From NCBI GenBank assembly GCA_958298945.1, contig OY282605.1:38046811-38110810 (forward strand): a stretch of DNA of 64,000 nucleotides, read 5' to 3'. Shown here one piece after another: positions 57,541-64,000 of this stretch (its first letter is position 1; each line of letters begins with the position of its first letter). Source of the stretch: Atherix ibis (Eukaryota > Arthropoda > Insecta > Diptera > Athericidae). The position numbers and the translations under genes are program-made. Below the pieces are notes generated by a model. The model was not told where the DNA came from. It did no database searches and saw nothing but the letters and a program-made list of their open reading frames with translations.

Positions 57541-58620
57541 GGAGGGAAGACATCTTCGTGGTGTGGTGACGAGCAGAATTCTTTGTTGAACAGAATCGAG
57601 ATGGTGTGCCTCTTGCTGTGACGCCGCCACTGCTGCCCAATCGATCTTCTTCTACAGAGACCAACCTTAGTCCCTCCCATTCCCCGCTCAGATATCAATA
57701 ATAACAAAGAAAACATACGCTGCTCTTGGTCGTACGAGAACAGTCACAGCCACTAACTGGCAGGCACCCGCCAACAGATGACAGCCTACACGGCAGTCTC
57801 TAGCAGAGAGCGCCCGCCAACCAGCCCTCACCGCACCGCTGGCGGGAGCAGACTTCATCATACATCAACGAGTGCAACTCAGCCAGGACGTGGCATGGCG
57901 TCTCGCCTAGTTGGTGGTGCTGTGAGCTTTCAACATTCGAACTGAACCTTTGACATCTCTGTCTCGCCTTTGGCCAGTCCGTGCGAGTTCACTGCTCGTT
58001 CGCTGCTCGTTCATGTTGGCTTTTTGTGGGTTCACAATCGTAGCCATAGTTGCCACTTTTCCACCTTTTTTACGCCGTTGTGTGCGCTGTGGCATTTCCT
58101 TTAACGTCATCACAGTTCGTCGTCGTTCGCCATTATTATTATTTTTATTAATTTTTCCTTGATTTGGAATGATTTACTTAACTTGGAACTTTGAGCTGGT
58201 TTTCTTTTCTTTTTTGTTTAGAAGCGATTATCCTTCAGCTCTTCCTATTTGGATAAAGCTTAAAAAAAAAATTAGTAAAAGTCTGGGAATAATAGAAGGA
58301 AACGATAGAAATACTGTCGAGACTTGAAATGTTTTTTTAATTTAAATTTTCGTTTAGTGCTGATGCATTTTACAGTAGATTCCATTGGTTATTTTTGCCT
58401 ATTCGATGGTGCTGAATCCCCCCTCATCCGGAGTGGTCGGTATTGTGCCAGACGAAATAAAATTTCTTCCTCGTCTGTTTTGCAACATTTTATAATTGCC
58501 AATTGGTAAATTGTAAATTGCTGGCACGTCCATGCTTGACTCGTCTCCAAATGAATGGATGGACGCCGCGACAATCCGTCGCTTATCAAACAATTTGTGG
58601 AACCTTCAATATTTCGCGGT
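57540..58620. other. GC-richer low-copy block, possible host promoter and 5' region
   Basis: 57540-58140 is the most GC-rich part of the window and has none of the repeats found elsewhere. On the minus strand GGTTCAGTTCGAATGTTG at about 57930-57948 has the arthropod initiator form TCAGTT, and frames with SGGVTARGTPSRFCSTKNS (57590) are open. On the plus strand MLAFCGFTIVAIVATFPPF at 58014 looks hydrophobic. Neither strand gives a convincing gene. 58370-58620 is also low-copy. Confidence 0.25.
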
Positions 58621-58656
58621 CATTTGCCATGAATACGGACTTTAGTGCATTGTACA

Positions 58657-58875
58657 ATGTCTGAAACAATAGAAGAATATGATAAATATGCGTTCCACGG
58701 TCAAAAAAAAAAACAATTTAGAATTTGGGACATAATAACTACAATATTACTAACTAAATTGCCTAGCAGTAAATGTAGTTTTATTAGAATCAGTTCTAGA
58801 ATAACTTTAAGAAGGCCAATAAAAACTTCTACCTTGCATTGCAAGTTGCCGCTCTTTTGGCAGTTAAGAATATGA
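58657..58875 (+). CDS. Possible small ORF, unrecognised
   Basis: ATG at 58657 in a favourable context (ACAATGTCT) opens 72 codons beginning MSETIEEYDKYAFHGQKKKQ. The first 20 residues are charged and look protein-like; the rest (SSRITLRRPIKTSTLHCKL) is ordinary. Could be a first exon ending at about 58698 (CACG/GTCAAA). No family recognised. Chance is quite possible. Confidence 0.2.
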   Translation: MSETIEEYDKYAFHGQKKKQFRIWDIITTILLTKLPSSKCSFIRISSRITLRRPIKTSTLHCKLPLFWQLRI

Positions 58876-59039
58876 TTTTAGAAGCACTTCTCTTTCGCAT
58901 TACCAGAATACGACAACTTCTATTGCATATGGACTTGTTCTGGTAAAAAAAAAGTTTTCTTAGTTTAAAACATCTTTTTTTTTTTAAAAATATCTTTTAT
59001 TTATTCAGAGAAATAAAAACTTCAAACGAAAAGATCAAA

Positions 59040-59897
59040 GGTTATCCAATTTGTGCTTCGGAAAGTGAATCTTATGAAAATACATTTTATATTCGGTTTT
59101 TAATAAATATTTTATTGTTTGAACATAAAAGTATACATAAAATTTAACATTATTCAAATGGTTGACATCAAACTTCTGACAGGACACCATTTTTTTGAGG
59201 TGATTTTTCATAATATTTTCACACATTTTAGGTTATAATACGGCCATTTCGCGACATATGTTAATTTTTAAATGCTCTAAAGTTTTGAGGATTATTAGCG
59301 TAGATAGGTTTTTTTTTTGAATGGCGCTTTAATAAAAAGTTCAACGGCGCCAAATCCCACAATTTTGAAGGCCTATAGACATCATCAAATTCCCAAATTA
59401 TGCATTCGTGAAACTTTTCGCTCAATAAAGTCAAAATTTGTGTGTTATGTGGCTTGTGGTACCGTTTTCATGAAATTACATATTTTTCAATTTTAAAATT
59501 TTCAAGTTCGTGCTAAAAGAATTCTGTTATTAATCTTCTTTTGCATTTTCAAAGTAAATCCGCGCTAATGAGACCTACACACCAAAATTAACATCAAACA
59601 ATCTCTTTTCACGGATACAATGGCTTCTCCTTTGTAAATTGTGGGTTTTCAGAGCTTAAAATCGAGCCTCATTATGACGAAAAAAATCTCCTTCTAAAGC
59701 GTGGAACGTGGCTACGGCAGAATCATCAAATTTAAAAACAAAAAATACAACTTAACTGTATTGTTTGGTCGTTTAGCGGTGCATATAGTAAAATGGCAAA
59801 CCTTAAAATAAACACGTGCTATCTTGGATGACAGATATCTTTGAGAGCTGTCAAATAACAGGACGATACTATCTGAACCATAAACCCCCAATTTGTT
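59040..59897 (-). mobile_element. Family T element (T10), internally deleted
   Basis: The left end is GGTTATCCAATTTGTGCTTC. Minus-strand scraps: second catalytic region FHENGTTSHIT (Asn for Asp) at about 59450-59480, then the noncoding blocks GGCTTCTCC, GGCTACGGCAGAATCATC, GAGAGCTGTCAAATAACAGG and the right end ACTATCTGAACCATAAA near 59866. About 858 bp. Frames are lost. Confidence 0.8.
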
Positions 59898-60119
59898 GAA
59901 GACATTTTTTTCTTATGAATTAATAATATTTCCACGAAGAAAACTGAAAAAAGCTGCAAAAAGTGTTGAACAATTTTTATTTCCATTTGAATATGACATG
60001 AAAAAATGAAAATGAAAATTGTTCAAAAAGTTTTTAGCTTTCGTTGTGAAAATTTTAATTACGAGTAATTACAAAAATATGCGAAGACGTTCAGAAATTT
60101 TTTTTTGAATAATAAAAAA

Positions 60120-61073
60120 TCCAAATTTTACAAAAAATATAAAATGGCAAACCTTTAATAAAAGAAAACTTCTTTCCAGGAAGGCTTCCCTTTGACGTAA
60201 TTTTTGTTGACATTTTCACACATTTTGGGTTGTAATTTGGCCATTACTTCACGCATGCTGCTTTTTTAAATATTTTAAATTTTGAAGACTGTCTCCATAA
60301 ATATGATCTTTTGTGTAGCCCTCCAAAAAAAATTCCAACATTGTCAAATCACATGATCGTGGAGGCCAATTTGCATGACCAAAGTTAGAAATTATGCGTT
60401 TTGGAAACTTTTCGCGCAGTAAAGAAATCTTTTCGCGCAAGTATTCTTAAAATCACATATGGACAAGATAAAAATCTTCAAGTCCAGGCAAAAATAAATA
60501 TTTTTATACCACCATAGCATTTAAAATTAACGGTAACAATCTCTCGTTCTTCATTTTCAAAGAAATTCGGGCAAATGACGCCTTCAGACTAAAACGCATA
60601 CGAAGAAGCTACTGACCCTTATAAAGGGGTTTTCAAAGCCTTATAAAGGATAATTATACTGACTGACATACCCACCGAGCGAAAAATGAGCCTAATCGCT
60701 CGATAAAATTTTGCGCGAAAGAGCGCGAAACCTGACTAGGGGCAGAATCACTAATATTGTAGAAAATTTTTACCAACCACTTAGTTTTCGTGGATACATA
60801 GCGCCCAAGATAACATGTTTGTCTATTTACACAGCGAGAAATGAGCATCATCACCATAAAAAATACTGCGCGAAACAGCGCGAAAGGAGGCTACCATAAG
60901 ATGACCACTTTTGTAAAAAGTTTCTATAATTTGAATGCCTTGTTCAGTAATTAAACAATCCAAAATATAAAATGGCAATTCTTAATCGAAACAAATATTA
61001 TCTTGGCTGACATATCTGTTTGACAGCTGGCAAATGACATAACTATACTTTCTGAACCATAAAATTGATAATC
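60120..61073 (-). mobile_element. Family T element (T11), internally deleted
   Basis: Minus-strand scraps include FGHANWPPRSCDLTMLEFFL (third catalytic region, Asp kept) at 60330-60385 and the following GYTKDHIYGDSLQNLK. The second catalytic region is deleted. The noncoding GAGCGCGAAACCTGACTAGG block occurs at 60719 and again as AACAGCGCGAAAGGAGGCTA at 60873, a partial tandem duplication. The right end has TTTGACAGCTGGCAAATGAC at 61019 and ACTTTCTGAACCATAAAATT at 61047. Confidence 0.8.
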
Positions 61074-62990
61074 CTTTATGTCATTGTTCTGTTGTGTTTG
61101 AAGTTGTTCTTTAAGAAAAAGAGTTAACAAAACATATTTTTACCTATAATCTTGAGTCATCCAATATAGAATGTAATTTTTTTTCTATTAAAAATTTCTA
61201 TTTATTCAACAAACCAAAAACAAAGATAAACTGATAAAAAAATAATATAAAAATAAACAAACTAAAAACTACTATAAATTTTCTATCAGATTATTATCAT
61301 TTCTAATTTTTGATACCGGCACTTTATAGATAAATCATTTTGAATAAATTAGAAAATTGTTTATAAAGAAAAATATTAAAAAGTCAATTAAAAAAGTATC
61401 CTGATTAATGGATACTCAGACGTTTCTGACTGGACCTTTTTTCCCCAAAAGATACAAAACAATAATTTCAATACAGATTCTATCTTCATGTTCACTCCTT
61501 CAGTTAACATAGTATCTAGTAGTATGTGTATGTGTGTTTGTACACAAAGAAGGATCAAAATAGTCTAGCTTATGTGTGGTTACATCATTACTAATGCACA
61601 ATAATATTAAGACGTTATCTCTTAATATGTTCGAGATAATGTCTTAGCAAATAAAGTTCATTAGTGAAGTTACAACAATCTAAATGAAGACATCAAAAAT
61701 ATTTGCAAAATTAAAAAAAAACTAAAAAAATTCGGTCAAGAACCTTACAAGTTTTCTTCTTCATCTTATTATTATTCTGCTTATTTTTGAGTTTTTTCTT
61801 ATAGAATAAATTTGCAATAGAAAAAACCTATAAAACCAAGAGTTTATTGATCTGGAAAATTTATTGTGTGTACGTATGAGAGAGTGTTACAGCAAGTTTA
61901 AAAAAAATTTATTAAATTCTCTACAGAAACAAATAATAATTTATAAATAATTTGATGAAACTTTTTATTATTCTCACAAGTGCTTATTTATAATTTCATG
62001 AAACACTCGCCAGATGATAAATTATTTCCAACTATAGACACAATATTAATGTTGGACGGACGAGCTTAAAGCTAATTCCAAGTCTATCTACAAAAAAAAA
62101 ACTTTATTTGGGAATGAGTTATAAACCGTATTTTTTTGTTGTTGTTGTTTTGTTTTATTAAAATAGCCGATTTAGTGATAATTTGTTATAATATTTTTAT
62201 AACTGATAAGAGGAAGAAGTAAAGTGTAACTGATGTCCACTACCGGTCAGAAGTATACGACCACCACTCGTATCTCTTGATTATAATAGAATCCATAAAA
62301 GTCACTATGTAAAATCGTAATAAATCGAAAGCTAGATTAACGAGGACAGTCTGATAAGTTAGTGATAAATAGGAAACAAAACAGTCTCATTTTAGCTCGA
62401 ACACTTCGTCCAATGATAGATATTCCATCTTTTATAATCGTGTATAATCGTGCAGTACGATTTGTTAAACTCTGAAAATTTTTGGCTATAGCTTTAGATG
62501 TGGAAGCAAATTTCTTTCTACCAAAACATTTCTTCATATTTGGGAAAAAATAAAAATAAAAACGTAGCAAATAATTTTATAACGATAGTGAGGAGTCTCC
62601 ATAATACTTTTTCAGTGTTTAATAGTTAACCCCCCCCCCCTCTTCACCCAAAATGTTATTCTGTAAGCTTACGAAATTCACCCTTTTCCATATTAATAAA
62701 AAAAAAAAAAAATCTTGTCTGCTTCCAATTGCTGTCAAAGCTAAACTTATGACCAGATATTTATAAAATTTTGTATGGCATCTTTTTAAAAATACCAGAT
62801 AACAAAAAAAAAATATTTTGTTGATATCGGCTACACGTCTTGCATTTATCACTAACTTATCATATTGCACTCGTATAATAAGATCTCTTGAATAGGTATT
62901 ATTCGATTTTTGACAGGCTAAACGTTGACATTTCTACTGATATCTCTGTTATTTTTACACGTTTGTAAAACCAAGATTATTATAAAACTT
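61073..62990. other. AT-rich gene-free stretch
   Basis: No element or gene recognised. It includes a C run of about 12 at 62629-62640. 62200-62420 is less biased but has no coherent frame. Confidence 0.5.
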
Positions 62991-63600
62991 TGTACTCAAT
63001 TCGCCAGACGTTCCATGAGATTTGCGGTCGAAATGAACGTCTTTCGGAGAGCACAATTCATTGTCCAATTGGGAAACTCGATCATTACCAATTCGAAAGC
63101 CTGAATATAATCTGTCTTGAGAAAATATTCAGGATGTGGTTCAAAGCAAAGACGAGGAATTGAGAGATTATGGTTTTCTACGACTTCAACTTTATAAAAA
63201 TTACACAAAGCCCCTCTGCGACTCTATACCAAATGTAATTGACCTAAGAACTAAAGCCACAAAACAATACGAAGCATTGGGCATTCGCTGACTACGCCCT
63301 TGAGCAGTTGGAAAGGTGTCCTAGACTTGCCGAAAAATTATCTGAAGGGATCCAATTATCTGACCTGGAAAAAAAAAATTGTCGGATCCGGGACAAAAAG
63401 CAACCACGGGTGACATCGAAACGACGATGGCGCAACAATAACTCTCAAGGACTACAGGTATCAAACGATGATAACAGATTTTTTTCAACCTCAATTGAAG
63501 ATATGGACTTAGACCATATATAACAGAACGGTGCGATTTGCCACATTGTATTTGAAACAAGAGACTTATTCCAGACGAATAAGCTGCCACGTGGTGTAAT
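62990..63600 (+). pseudogene. Family T transposase, N-terminal to middle part (T12)
   Basis: In plus-strand frames with stops: SIRQTFHEICGRNERLSEST then HCPIGKL (DNA-binding region), LT, stop, ELKPQNNTKHWAFADYALEQ (relatives have LTQELKP...FxxWALEQLE), KNCRIRDKKQP, a middle segment, and EDMDLDHI, stop, QNGAICHIV (second catalytic region, Asn for Asp), then RGVISGF. This is the only family T copy here that keeps the N-terminal half. The FSDEAHF region is deleted, the third catalytic region is missing and the ends were not found. Confidence 0.7.
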
Positions 63601-64000
63601 TTCGGGATTTGCTTCAAATTTTTAACCTTTCTAATTTATTATTCCTTATCCACGTGGTATTAAATTTGTTTTAATTTTTTTTCCTTTCTTATTTTTCTGT
63701 TTTTTTTAATTAATTTTTTTCTTTCTTTTTTTTCCTTTCCTTGGAGAAATTACAACCCACCGGGTGATTCAAGTAAAAAACCTTGTGTCATCCGGCATGA
63801 TTTCCCTTCATTATTATGTGAGGTGTGAGAATACTGCTCACCCTATATCGTCTCAGCAATGCCAACGACAAGCATGCCAATAGCAGCGAACACGTGTTCT
63901 CTGTGTTCGGTTGTAACCGGCCGGTACTTCCCTGGAACTTCACGTTCATCCGTTTCTTTTTTTTTAACCTTCCCCTCCGAGAAGGATCCTCTTGCAAAGC
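63600..64000. other. Unrecognised sequence, GC-richer from 63740
   Basis: 63750-64000 has a composition unlike the AT filler and includes AACCGGCCGGTACTTCC and GAACACGTGTTCTCTGTG. A minus frame is open for about 70 codons to the window edge. It might be the end of a retroelement or host sequence that continues outside the window. Confidence 0.3.

Noticed and set aside
62629..62640. C run and nearby T/A runs as a telomeric or regulatory signal
   Set aside because: A lone homopolymer with no repeated unit. More likely slippage or sequencing error.
63788..64000. Minus-strand frame at the right edge as the C-terminus of a host gene
   Set aside because: Too short, cut by the window edge and without any motif. 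Recorded only as unrecognised sequence.
1..64000. An endogenous virus, defence island or other multi-gene system
   Set aside because: I looked for capsid, integrase, polymerase, CRISPR-associated and toxin-antitoxin motifs in the frames. Apart from non-LTR RT and DDE transposase remnants, none was recognised.

Overview
The window is eukaryotic, AT-rich, intergenic-looking DNA, most likely from an insect and possibly a fly; the species is a guess. The reasons are mariner (DD34D) and Tc3-like DDE transposons, jockey-type and other non-LTR retrotransposon fragments, a hAT MITE, minisatellite and satellite arrays, long A/T runs, and no operons or ribosome binding sites. I found no intact protein-coding gene, rRNA or tRNA. 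Almost everything recognisable is decayed mobile DNA. Most short ORFs are chance openings or pieces of dead transposases.

Names used below. Mariner A: DD34D mariner whose 5' end reads CGAGGTCTGTTCAAAAAGT. Mariner B: a second mariner type with an IKNHLK-type C-terminus. Family T: Tc1/mariner-superfamily (Tc3-like) element with ends like ATCCAATTTGTGGTTCGG and a TGACAGCTGTCAAA motif just inside the right end. Family U: a second Tc3-like type. S: a satellite of about 230 bp containing CTCTCCATAGATG.

Layout. 0-9.7 kb: an inverted pair of composites (jockey 3' fragment, mariner B, nested mariner A), AT-rich spacers, a family T remnant and a non-LTR 3' end with a TTA tail. 11.1-12.6 kb: a minisatellite of about 50 units of 28-29 bp. 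13-16 kb: two family T relics. 17.4-18.4 kb: S array. 18.9-20.1 kb: low-copy DNA that may hold host 5' sequence. 20.85-22.75 kb: a jockey reverse transcriptase (RT) gene split by the best mariner A copy. 22.75-27.6 kb: family T and U relics mixed with S repeats. 28.8-33.1 kb: mariner B pieces and two SINE-like segments around a low-copy block at 30.7-31.6 kb with possible exons. 34.4-35.8 kb: hAT MITE and a 200-bp direct repeat. 36.6-43.3 kb: family T, mariner B and two divergent non-LTR fragments. 44.2-45.85 kb: a field of GTCAGCCAA/TTGGCTGAC motifs. 47.7-49.9 kb: two family T elements tail to tail. 51-53.4 kb: jockey, mariner A and mariner B side by side. 54-58.9 kb: low-copy blocks that may belong to a host gene, with a family T relic between them. 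59-61 kb and 63 kb: more family T.

The elements do not form a pathway. They form a nested insertion record. The recurring themes are mariner A copies whose 3' end has been replaced by an inverted second 5' end, tandem amplification inside family T elements, a repeated Asp-to-Asn change at the second catalytic position of family T, and several near-perfect hairpins.
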